DNA of 64,000 bases, from the NCBI GenBank assembly GCA_022496185.1, contig WTXG01000154.1:1-64000 (forward strand). Direction: 5' to 3'. This document shows positions 55,029-64,000 of this stretch, one piece after another (within the stretch, counting starts at the first letter, position 1; every line of letters begins with the position of its first letter). The notes below the pieces were generated by a model. The model saw only the letters and a program-made list of their open reading frames with translations. It was not told the origin of the DNA and did not search any database. The position numbers and the translations under genes are program-made. This DNA is from Multifurca ochricompacta (taxonomy: Eukaryota > Basidiomycota > Agaricomycetes > Russulales > Russulaceae).

Positions 55029-55138
55029 AAATTGATTTTATAATGCGCTTGCAGGACGGTGCCCAATCGCGCGGCCACATCAGGAAACAACGTAGCTACT
55101 ACTACTACAGACAATAAGTGGGAGTGACAACAAAGTGT
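55029..55138 (+). repeat. Direct repeat, copy 2 (partner 47641-47755)
   Basis: See copy 1. The sequence before it (54961-55028), continuing from 47760, reads in one frame RIGIGVCDAQGALHVLSQRT. This resembles the start of some RNase H domains but is too short to assign. Confidence 0.75.
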
Positions 55139-55509
55139 CATGGTGTAAAACCTGGGAGAAAGAAAACAGTGTAAACTAAGGTAAATGGCCATCCAAAACA
55201 GAGACCGTTCGAGAACGAAGAAAGAAAAAACTTACCAAGTCCTACATATCCACCAGCAAACTCAATCCGGCTCGCATGGTCGACGGGAAGCGATGGGCTT
55301 GACAAATGTTCCGCTTCTTGGTAGCTGCTGTCCAGAGTGGGTGATTGGAGCCATTGGGAGGCCGGTCTATCGACAGGGAGTAGGCGCAGTAGTCGCTGCC
55401 AGCCATGTTCTCAGAGGGAGCCGCGCGGGCGCGGTCACAGAGTCATTCCTCGCGCCAATTGTCGTAGGCACGGAGGCGGGAGAGGGCACGCCACTTCAGA
55501 GAAGGGCGT

Positions 55510-56530
55510 TCATCCAGGTCGCGAAGGGACATTGTCATGCAGGAATGGGCAGCAGCCTTCGAGGAAGCCATCATGGCATGGTAAGTCTTGACCGCCGGAA
55601 TCCACATGAACTTGAGGTGGGTCTGGGAAAGTCGACAGCAAAGTGGAGAGCGACCACTGGAAAAGCACGAAGTCGCCAGTGAACTTGCGTGGGTCGTGCG
55701 AGCGGAGGGAGAGGAGGAAGGAAGAGGAGGAGGCAGTCAGTACCACAGACAGAGGAACCAAGGACTCACCCAGAAAATTGCAGAGCCAGCTCATGGTGCG
55801 AGCCAGCCCAAACAACTCCATGTCAGCCCTAGTGACTCCCAAGCCCCAACACCACTCCATGATCCACTCACCCCGTTGATCCATAAGGGTCGCTGCCGCG
55901 GCCCCCACTACCTTTTCGTCGCCATGGCCTGCGCTGGATAGGGACATGGCGACATGTACGAGGATGACCAACGCACGCGGCTGGGAAAGATGTGTGGCGA
56001 GGGCATCCTTGCTGAGTTGAGGGCGGGTAACCCCATCGTAGGAGACGTGGTCGCCCCACTCTGGGAGTTCCCAGGGGGTGAGTGCAAGCACATCCACTGG
56101 GCAGGCCAGTGGAGGGGTGCGCGCCGCCAGCATCGTAAGCGGTGTGGGTCGTGCTGGCTGCGTGCGTCGTCGAGGCCGAGACAAGGGGGCCCAAATGGCA
56201 TCATCTGCTTCAGTGGAAAGGCGGATGGACGGTTGGGACCGGGGAGGGAGGGACGAGTAGCGGAGTGAAGTGGTGTCTGTGAGCTTCTGCATATAGTGAG
56301 TCATGGAGAGAAGGCGTACCAGTTCATGGGAGCCGTGTGGAAAGACCCAGAGACCACTTTGACCATGTGGTTGGTGACTCCCTGTAGGAGCTTGATCAAG
56401 CCAGCAGCTTGTTTGGATCGGACCCAGAGCTGGGAGCCATAGGTGAGGACAGGGTGGCAAATGGCGTTCAGAACAAGACGCCAGTTGGCCATGCGAACCG
56501 ATCGGAGGGAAGCACGTGGACAGCAGCACT
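55510..56530 (-). pseudogene. Non-LTR retrotransposon (LINE) remnant: RT C-terminus and RNase H-like region
   Basis: The 5' part reads NAICHPVLTYGSQLWVRSKQ, AAGLIKLLQGVTNHMVKVVSGSF and a frame change near 56320. It continues ELVRLLSMTHYMQKLTDTTSLRYSSLPPRSQPSIRL, the typical RT C-terminal segment of fungal LINEs (vLTYGs.lW ... GaF.T.P ... rL..LP). Further on, a segment with MSLSSAGHGDEKVVGAAAATL and LGVTRADMELFGL resembles a diverged RNase H. It is 5'-truncated at about 56530 and decayed. A 339-codon frame exists here by chance and spans frameshifts; it is not a gene. Confidence 0.65.
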
Positions 56531-56763
56531 CAAGCGACTGTTATTCTGTGCTTCTGTGCATTTCTGCGCATTTCGGAAAACGGGCCCGGTCAGACCCGAG
56601 GAGATAAGATTGTGCGACTGTCCTGCATTTTCGGCATACAGTTCCACTTCCTTCACGCGCCCCTTTGCCTTGTACCCAGTACCTCTCATTCTAACCCACT
56701 TTTGTCATACGATAAGTATAAATAGTTACTGTGTGCATACATTGTACTAGTAAATAATGCCAG

Positions 56764-58178
56764 TCAAATCAAATCCCAATCTTCCTCAAGCTCCTCCTCC
56801 TCTCCCTCAACCTCTGGGAGGATAGTTGCAGCTTTTACATCACTATTCTTGACATATCCCAGCTTGCTCCATTCCCCAACCATCATCAAAGCTCGAGTTG
56901 ACTGAATTGAGAGGCGAGAGCGGAGGTGCGACAAAAGAATGCGGCCTGTGCTGAAAATGCGCTCAACATTCACAGATGTTGCTGAAATATGTGTATTAGT
57001 AGACTCAAAAACCCTTATAACAATTCCATTACTTACCTGGTATTGTGAGATAATCCATTGCCATTTGAGAAAGCCGCGGGTACATGGGTTGATGCTCATA
57101 CCACCAAGCAAGAACATCCTTTACATACTCAGGGTCTGTGCTGAGGAAGCGCTCCAACTCGTCTTGCAGATTTGAGGGTTTGGGTGCAGCAAGTGCAGGG
57201 AGATTGTCGAAGATGTTCCTTGAGGGCGATTCTGTGGGCTATGGATTCAATGTTAATGTTAATACTTGGATCACAATGTAAGATTATTAGTACTTACTTC
57301 TTCAAACATCTCTTTATCTTCGTCTACTGGAACAGCTTTGTAGGTGCCCTCAAATCGGTCTCGAACAATTTTCAGTGATGTTTTGATCCACTCCTCTGTC
57401 CAGCCAGCATTTCTGAAATACTCTAGTTTATGTCGAGGGTGGAGAACTAGGGAAATGATTGACTGAACATGTAATGTTGTAGCAATGCAAGTACATACCC
57501 ATAGCAATCCTATAAACTTCAGAAAGATCAGTTTTGCTGTAGTACTGGTTAAGGGTTTTCTTTGCCATTGTGAGTGCAGCTTGAATAGACAAAGGATACT
57601 GTGGATTGAGTGCATTGGTGGCAAGGACCTCATCAATGCGGTCCATGGCAGGAATGACCATCGCGATGTTTGGAATGCCATCACGAGAGAAAAAGAGTGT
57701 TGCATCTTTGAAGATCTGGACAGAATGAGTAAAAGAATCAAACAAGGTATGAAAACTCACCTTTAGAACCTGGCACAGCTGACGAGCTATCTCCCATTCA
57801 TTCGCGTCCATCTCGTACTGCCTCAGCTTCATCTCCCGATCACCAGTGATAATGTCCAGTGCTTCAGAATATGTCACAGCAAAGTCTAGCATGTCATATG
57901 TCGAGTTCCATCAGGTGGACATGTCCCGGGGCATCATACGACAACTGAGATTGAGGTCTTTGAGAGTGGAAACCCATTTTGGGAGGATGAGCGTTGATGA
58001 GTTTTTGATTGCGAACGCTATCTTGCGGATCTAGCATGGGTGCTTAGTCAGAGATCTACAGCATTAGCGCCAACTGGACGCACCTTCACCAACATTGTTC
58101 GCACTGGTTGTACATCACCATCAAGATCATCCAACTCCAGCTCCAACATCCCTTGGCGCTCATCCACCCATCCTTCAC

Positions 58179-58213
<35 letters not shown>

Positions 58214-59852
58214 CAACCATCTGCCTGGGTCAACAAGTCCTCAACATCAAGATCTCCTGCTAGCGTGTGTAATGCGATCATTGCCTCATCAATGATCGCA
58301 CCCTCTCGCGCATGTGGAACATCAAACTGTCGAATGACAGTCTTGGCAATCAGATTGATAATATGTGTGAAGCAACGTGTTCGACTTGCTGGGCCAGGGA
58401 ATTGGGGGAGGAGGAACTTCAGCTCGTCAATCATTCTATCGTTATTGGTTGCATTGTCACAAGTGATGCTTAGGATCTATGGAAATCTGTTAAGTTTATA
58501 TTCCTCATCACTTGTTTGGATACTGACCTTATCAGAAATATCAAAGTCATCAAGAATCTTTGCAAATGCAGCAGCGAGGTTCAATCCCGAATGTGACATG
58601 GCCACCTCAACGAGATCGAGAAGCATGGCAACAGGGACACCATCCCGCTCAAAGTGGACTGTAACAGCAATATAAGCTTTGTGGTTAGGTGACGTCCATG
58701 CATCTAACGCAAAGTTCAAGGCGCCATCGTATTCCTGTAAAGCGTAAGTCATCATTTTCAGCTCTGATATAGATATCATATTCACAGACTTGTTACCCAC
58801 CTGTAGCATCGTTGCGATCCTCTGGCGACACCGAACGAAGACATTCTTGACATCGCGGGACACTGTTTCGGGTGAAGGTATGTAGCATTCAGGCCTCCCA
58901 GTCTTCATCAGTGACTGAAACCCTCGATCCTTGACAATGTTAAAGGGTCGAACGCTTTCTGAAACCCATCGAACGATCTCCGCGCTGCCACAGCCAAGAA
59001 CAATCTCAGTATGGTCACAGATCTCTATTGATGGTGACATACCGTGATTCTGTCTTGGTATGTTGCCGATATGAGTAAGTTACTCTATTTAGGTTAGTCC
59101 TCTCAAAAACTGCAGTAATTGACCCATTCTTCAATGTAGCTTTTTCCACGGCCTCTCGTGCAGCGTGGACATCCTTTTTTTGATCTGCAGTTTCTATTAT
59201 CTCTTTGCTCCAACAGATTTTGGCGTGGCGTCGCAAATTGCTTGTTGACTTTGCATCTCCTGTATCCAGGTAGCGTCGGACATGCCGGTAATACTGACCT
59301 TTCCCTTTGCAGTGCTTTGCATTACACTCAAAGACATGAACTCGACGGCCATCAACGTGATCAACGCGGGGATATGGTTTGAAAAACGCATAGATTGGTG
59401 AGTTCCAATATTTCGAAAGTCTCTCTACGCGCGTGTTAGAAAAGACAGTGACATTGTGCGGGAACTGACTGACTCAATTCATCTTTTGCAGACTCCTCAG
59501 GTTCGTCATCATCATCATCAATCACTATGACGCTAGGACCACTGGGATCGTTGTCGTCATCATCGCTTCCATCAGCTTCCTCTATTATTTGGCCTTGGAC
59601 AGTATTATCTTCATCATCAATATCTTCAATGTCAACAGAGGCCTGCCGGCTTTCAAAAGTACCAGTACTTGTATCCTTAGTAGGGAGTGGTATTTGGCTT
59701 GTATTTGTCGATAAATGAGATAATTGTTTTGCCTTCTTATTCTTGGGTAGCAGTGGATCTGCGTTCTCTGTGACGCGCGTCGTCTGCTTTCGTTTGCGAG
59801 AACTTGAAGGACGTAAATTAGGAGCAGCTTTGCTAGAGCTAGAGGGAGACAT
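56764..59852 (-). pseudogene. hAT transposase gene of H1, about 9 exons, one premature stop
   Basis: From ATG 59852: acidic, Lys/Arg-rich N-terminus with NLS-like SSRKRKQTT and Asp runs; BED-type zinc finger in exon 2 (HVFECNAKHCKGKG ... LRRHAKICW); EIVLGCGSAEIVRWV; catalytic-region LNFALDAWTSPNHKAY; ITCDNATNNDRMIDEL; TRCFTHIINLIAKTVIRQF; an 11-Asp run encoded by ATG/CAT triplets at 58173-58214; WNSTYDMLDF; HPRHKLEYFRNAGW; and the C-terminal dimerisation domain (VKDVLAWWYEHQPMYPRL, SVNVERIFSTGRILLSHLRSRLS). Introns of about 46-66 bp with GT...AG ends separate the exons (for example near 59470-59425, 58800-58736, 58527-58476, 58095-58033, 57761-57719, 57494-57443, 57297-57240). One TGA at 57911-57913 (MST*WNSTYDM, family usually Arg) interrupts an otherwise complete gene. 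Confidence 0.88.
58173..58214 (-). repeat. CAT/ATG trinucleotide tract in the transposase
   Basis: About 12-13 CATs on the plus strand encode the poly-Asp run (GAT/GAC) in an acidic loop of the hAT transposase. Prone to length change but in frame here. Confidence 0.85.
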
Positions 59853-61757
59853 TTTGAAACAATATGTGGAAATGCAGCCTGATAAATCTGGTTAAAACAA
59901 CTACTTTGTTAGATACAGAAATATTGTCTTTAAATACTGTAAGGACTGTGCTGTGCTGTGATCATAAGGAATGTACTTAATCATAACTAATTATAATAAA
60001 CGAGTGTAAGTATCATCCTGCACTGCCAACACCGGTCACCTCTAATCCGTCCGGCTTAGTCTGATCCGTTACCGGCTCAGCACAAAATAGTGGGGTTGTT
60101 TTAAACCTGGACCTGGAAAAAAAGTATAGATGTCGGTTAGGAAATATAAGATAAGATTCCATGTGTTGCTATAGATAGATGACAATGAAAAAGCCTGTAA
60201 GATAATTGCGCAGAATGGAGATTGATGCACGCGTAAGGCTTGAGGCAGTCAGAAATGTTTAGCTCTGCTTATACAGCAATAATATGCCTATTACTACTGT
60301 CCTACAAAGTGCCAGATCAGATAATACGTCCGATGCAAAATGAGACAACAATCAGTTATGGACGCATATGTGTTGAACCAAGATACCGGTACAGAGCTAC
60401 CGGTAGAGCGGTCCGACATAAGATTGTGATCATGCGATCACATCTAATGATCCTAATACATCCGAAAGCGGTCATGTGACAATAATCGCATTATAAACGC
60501 GTTGTACTTACGATTAGATTAATAGCCGATTAGTACATGTAGGTATATAAAAGCCTATGTAAATATGCTACAAAATCAAGTTGCTATCGCATATTGAAAG
60601 CATCTAAGTCTCTACACTAACAAGGTGAGATAGAGTAGTAATGTAGCATCTAAAGTACAGCCTGCGCCATGCCTGTTTTCACAATATGTGATCACGCGCG
60701 GTCTATTTACATGGTCTGGCACCTTCTAGAATACATTCTAGACTACTTTTAGACTGTCCTTACAACTTTACATTGTTCTGTCTACTGACACAGTGTCCGC
60801 GAATTGTTGAGACGAGCCAGTAGCGACCGGATAGTTCAGGACTGAACAGCCGTGATAAGATAATCTAAAGTGCGTCCATTAACTGATTTAGAGACAATTC
60901 CACATTGCACGCGCAACACATTCCTTAACACATCTTGTCACAAGTAAATAGAAGTATTTACTGTTATGATTGTCACGCTTTTATGTAGTATAAAAGGTCG
61001 CCACTTTGTACGCGTTCACTTCAGTTTTGACCGCAAGAACTGGAGTATAACTATATCTTATCTTTACCATAGTAGCTAACGCTTAGTAATAGCTGATCCG
61101 CTATCTAAATAGATAGCTAAACCCTTTTTACAACTGCGTTCTGACATCCTGGTCCCTGAATGGACATTTCTGCGTGTTTTGGATAACCAGCCTGGACCGA
61201 TTATGGAAATTTAAGTCAACCTTCCTTAATAGGAAGGAGGTCAGACCGATATGCTGGTCCACGCGATGCAATGTAGTCACTGCCCTATGCAGCTTGTAGA
61301 TACACGCGGGCCTTGTTTCAGCAAACTAATTTGATAATTAGATTACAATATAGTCTAAAGTAGTCTAGAGTGTATTTTAGATAGTGCCAGACCGGCAGAA
61401 TTGGTCGCGCGTTAATAAAACAGATGTATCATGGTTTTCAAGAAAGTGGATCACTGATAAGGATTTTATTTTACATCGCACCGTTAATCTGCTTTGATAT
61501 TTTGTAGGATAATACTAGAACATATTTAACACAACCCTGTAGCATACATCAGACGAGATCTTATATTTTTGTGGCTGCAGATGTGTTTTATCTCGGAAAT
61601 TCTACTGATCTTGTCAATGGATGATCAGCACCTATACCCGCCAAACCCACCGCGCGGGTACAGGTTTCCACGGGTTGGGAGCTGTATACCCGTACCCGTA
61701 CCCGGCAAAACCCGTGGCGCTTACCCGTGCGGGTATGAAACCCTTTGACAATCACTA
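59853..61757. other. H1 right subterminal region
   Basis: No gene seen. Contains a dispersed repeat copy (about 60805-61125), a 550-bp segment shared (inverted) with the left end of the 41346-42781 derivative, and the GGGTAC array at 61640-61735 next to the terminus. Confidence 0.7.
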
Positions 61758-62029
61758 GGTATTGTACTCATAAACTACATAAAAAGGTGTAGAATAGCCA
61801 TAAGAATACACCTATTCATTGCTTTATCACTCTAAGCTTCTTGCTCATGCTACCCTGGTCAACTTTATTTTCTCTAGTAATACCGTCTACTACCATATAC
61901 TGTAAAACAGCCATACCGTACCCATACCGTACCATCAGCAATCCAGTGAGTACCAAAAACGGAAGGTGTATGGGTCAGCCGTACCCGTCCTTCACCGTCA
62001 AACAGACAGTGCGCAGCCCTAAAGACTAG

Positions 62030-63180
62030 TGTGCATGAGGGCAGGGGTTTGGATGAAAGAGGACAAGACTGAGCGAGACAGGAAGTGCAGAAACGACAGG
62101 CAAATGGCCTGAATAATGAACGCATCGCATTTCCTACCCATTCTTTTTTTTTTTGAAATTGAAATTGCTACCCATTCATCCGTGTCAGTGAGCCAAGATA
62201 CGGCATAGCGGTCCATCGTGATTATGCTTAGATATATCTAAAAGTCGGGCATGAGATCAAATCACATTAGTGTATAGCTGCTGCTATAGATAAAAAGGTT
62301 GCTATCGCATTATTGACTGCATATAAGCCTCTCAAAACCAATAAGGTGAGATAGTTAGTAGTTCTGTAGTATCTAAGTATAAGCCTGCGCCATGCCTCTT
62401 TGCAAAAACGTTGTTTAATGAAATAAAGTTTTCAAACAAGAGCATATATGGGCTTTGGCCTGGAGGCTTCATGGCTAACGCCAGAGCAATCCTTACAACA
62501 ATGTACGGATCCGATCCGCATTGAGTGCGAAGCAAAGTATTCCCTGGATGGTGAGAGAGAGAGAGAAGAGAGAAGAGAGCGCGCCATTTTGAGATAACTA
62601 GATCGAGTGTAAACATATCGTGCTTGAATTCGAGGAAATCGCTGCTTGTTGGTTCCATTTGACCTTTGCGCTCAATGTTGTCAAGAAGTTCTTTAGCACA
62701 CAAAACGAAAGATAAAGAGAGAGAAATGCCGTTTGATTTCTGCTTCTAGTGGCTCACTGGCTGGTCTACTACAAACATTGTATGTACCTTTAAATACTTG
62801 CAGAGACCTAGTTATGAAGCAGAAAGAGGGTGAATTAGGATTAAAAGGAGACAAGTTAGATGATGCCAGGCAATAAAGGCGGAGAGGATATAGACGGAGA
62901 GGTAGAAACCTAACAATCAAGACGGGGAGGTAGTGAAACTGGTGTAAGGAATGGACGGGCATGAGGCCCGGAATGTAAATGATAAGATATAGCTAGATTC
63001 TAAATGCTCTAAATTCAGGAGAGACGATAGCTGGCTGTTTCATGCTCAACGCTCGAGCCATCTGTACAACAACTAAGATGATGATAACCTAGCTAAATAC
63101 TGTCCTTCATACATACAAAGTAGTCCCCTCGACTTTCAGAATACCATTGAAAAGATGCCTCCCCAAAAACAGTTCCATAT
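62030..63180. other. Anonymous flank without a supported gene
   Basis: Short frames only (up to 123 codons), none with recognisable domains. A GA-rich stretch lies at 62550-62580. Could be the 3' flank of the ankyrin gene. Confidence 0.5.
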
Positions 63181-64000
63181 TTACACATTGACCCTCGCAC
63201 CATGCTTGATCAGCCATTCCTCGATCTCCACATATCCATTGGATGCCGCTGCCCACAGAGCGTATTCATAAAGGCCGCCCTCTGCGTTGACATCAGCGCC
63301 ATGGTCTAGCAGCGATTTCACGATCTCCAAATGTCCATTGAATGCCGCTGCGTGCAGAGCATATCCATAATAGCTTCCCATTGCATTGACATTAGCGCCA
63401 TGGTCTAGCAGCGATTTCACAATCTCCAAATGTCCATTGCATGCCGCTGCATGCAGAGCATATCCATAACGGCCACCCATTGCATCGACATCAGCGCCAT
63501 GGTCTAGCAGCCATTTCACCATTTCAAATTGTCCATTGAATGCCGCTGCGTGCAGAGCATATCCAAAATTGCCGCCGTCTGCATTGATATCAGCGCCATG
63601 GTCTAGCAGCGATTTCACGATCTCCAAATGTCCATTGAATGCCGCTTCCCGCAGAGCACACCCATAATTTCCGCCCTCTGAATTGACATCAGCGCCATGT
63701 TCTACCAGCGATTTCACGATCTCCAAATGCCCATTGGATACCGCTGCGAGCAGAGCATATCCATAATAGCCGCCCTCTGCATTGACATTAGCGCCATGGT
63801 CTAGCAGCGATTTCACGATCTCCAAATGTCCATTGCATGCCGCTGCATGCAGAGCATATCCATAATTGCCGCCCTCTGCATTAACATCAGCGCAATGGTC
63901 TAGCAGCGATTTCACGATCTCCAGATATCCATATTCTGTCGCTGCGTGCAGAGCATATCCATAATAACCGCCCTTCGCATTGACATCAGCGCCATAGTCT
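63181..64000 (-). CDS. Ankyrin-repeat protein, C-terminal part
   Basis: Open from the right window edge to the stop at 63181, about 272 codons; the N-terminus lies outside. Eight complete ankyrin units of exactly 33 residues (99 bp) with consensus GYALHAAA-NGHLEIVKSLLDHGADVNAEGG, the last one diverged (YALWAAASNGYVEIEEWLIKHGARVNV). Neighbouring units are nearly identical at DNA level, for example the phase marker GCCATGGTCTAGCAGCGA recurs at 63299, 63398 and 63497. Ankyrin repeats mediate protein binding. In fungi such arrays often form the sensor end of NACHT/NB-ARC-type proteins, but nothing N-terminal is visible here to decide that. No transposon lies inside the array. Confidence 0.9.
   Translation of the reverse strand, partial: DYGADVNAKGGYYGYALHAATEYGYLEIVKSLLDHCADVNAEGGNYGYALHAAACNGHLEIVKSLLDHGANVNAEGGYYGYALLAAVSNGHLEIVKSLVEHGADVNSEGGNYGCALREAAFNGHLEIVKSLLDHGADINADGGNFGYALHAAAFNGQFEMVKWLLDHGADVDAMGGRYGYALHAAACNGHLEIVKSLLDHGANVNAMGSYYGYALHAAAFNGHLEIVKSLLDHGADVNAEGGLYEYALWAAASNGYVEIEEWLIKHGARVNV

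Larger units (their letters stand above)
47308..61757 (-). mobile_element. hAT element H1, with transposase gene; host of gypsy G
   Basis: Ends TAGTGATTGGCAGGGG and CTTTGACAATCACTA with perfect TSD GGTATTGT (47300-47307, 61758-61765). Both subterminal regions have repeated GTACCC/GGGTAC units. Without gypsy G the element is about 7.2 kb, large for a hAT because it also holds a LINE remnant and a duplicated 183-bp block. The transposase lies on the minus strand at 56764-59852. Confidence 0.92.
45077..62021. mobile_element. hAT element H2 (non-autonomous), host of H3 and H1
   Basis: Termini TAGGGCTGTGCGC and GCGCAGCCCTA with perfect TSD AAGACTAG (45069-45076 and 62022-62029). Subtracting H3 and H1 with one TSD copy each leaves about 1.28 kb without coding capacity. 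Its left end is closely related to the H0 terminus at 40830 (same TAGGGCTG end and adjoining GTACCCGTAGCTTA). Confidence 0.9.

Noticed and set aside
55510..56529. 339-codon minus-strand ORF as a host gene
   Set aside because: Protein similarity to LINE RT switches frames inside it, and low-complexity composition suggests chance openness.
61640..61740. GGGTAC/TACCCG arrays as telomeric or interstitial telomere repeats
   Set aside because: They are short, irregular, and always sit just inside hAT termini (41.4, 42.7, 47.35, 61.7 kb) with 8-bp duplications. They behave as subterminal transposon repeats.
63181..64000. Regular 99-bp repeats as a CRISPR-like or satellite array
   Set aside because: The period is a multiple of 3 and the frame is open throughout with the ankyrin consensus; it is coding.

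Overview
This looks like a repeat-rich chromosomal window from a filamentous fungus, most likely a mushroom-forming basidiomycete. The evidence is chromodomain Ty3/gypsy elements of fungal type, transposase introns of about 50-65 bp with GT...AG ends, a flavin monooxygenase gene broken into short exons, and a fungal-style ankyrin array. The species cannot be named from the sequence. Almost everything between 1 and about 62.0 kb is transposable element. Host-like sequence is limited to a wrecked flavin monooxygenase gene (40.8-43.3 kb), a tRNA-like sequence in one of its introns, anonymous flanks, and the ankyrin-repeat gene at the right edge.

Left half (1-40.8 kb): a set of nested insertions that can be unpacked exactly, because nearly every insertion keeps its target-site duplication (TSD). 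A hAT-type element (H0, right terminus at 40830) carries an unrecognised minus-strand ORF. A Ty1/copia element (1945-39174, TSD GAAGG) split that ORF. Gypsy element A (6979-37684, minus, TSD TCTAC) inserted into the copia reverse transcriptase. A was hit four times: by gypsy B (8703-23605, plus, TSD GTAGT), a solo LTR of another family (24578-25182, TSD CGTTT), gypsy D (27712-34845, minus, TSD TCTGG) and a copia solo LTR (35661-36173, TSD GTCAC). Gypsy C (11099-18534, minus, TSD GTCCA) sits inside B. A truncated gypsy (F) with a 3' LTR lies at 183-1840.

The A/B/C/D/F group is unusual. Besides gag and a chromodomain pol, each full element carries a third ORF of about 415-435 codons between pol and the 3' LTR, ending in four Cys/His knuckles. 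In C and D it overlaps the end of pol in the +1 frame; in A it is continuous with pol. These elements show the signature of self-priming: an 11-nt primer-binding site, 2 nt from the LTR, complementary to the predicted RNA 5' end. Their gag ORFs seem to begin at a conserved GTG after an ATG-free leader.

Right half (41.3-62.0 kb): nested hAT elements with 8-bp TSDs. H2 (45077-62021, TSD AAGACTAG) contains a small non-autonomous element H3 (45144-46338, TSD CCCGTACT) and a large hAT H1 (47308-61757, TSD GGTATTGT). H1 has a nearly complete multi-exon transposase (56764-59852) with one premature TGA. H1 also holds a young intact gypsy element G (47761-54960, TSD GGATC; one 1459-codon gag-pol) and a LINE remnant. 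A deletion derivative with H1-like ends (41346-42781, TSD AGTATAGC) lies in an intron of the monooxygenase gene. From 62.0 to 63.2 kb I see no gene. From 63181 to the right edge runs an open minus-strand ankyrin array of 99-bp units that continues outside the window.
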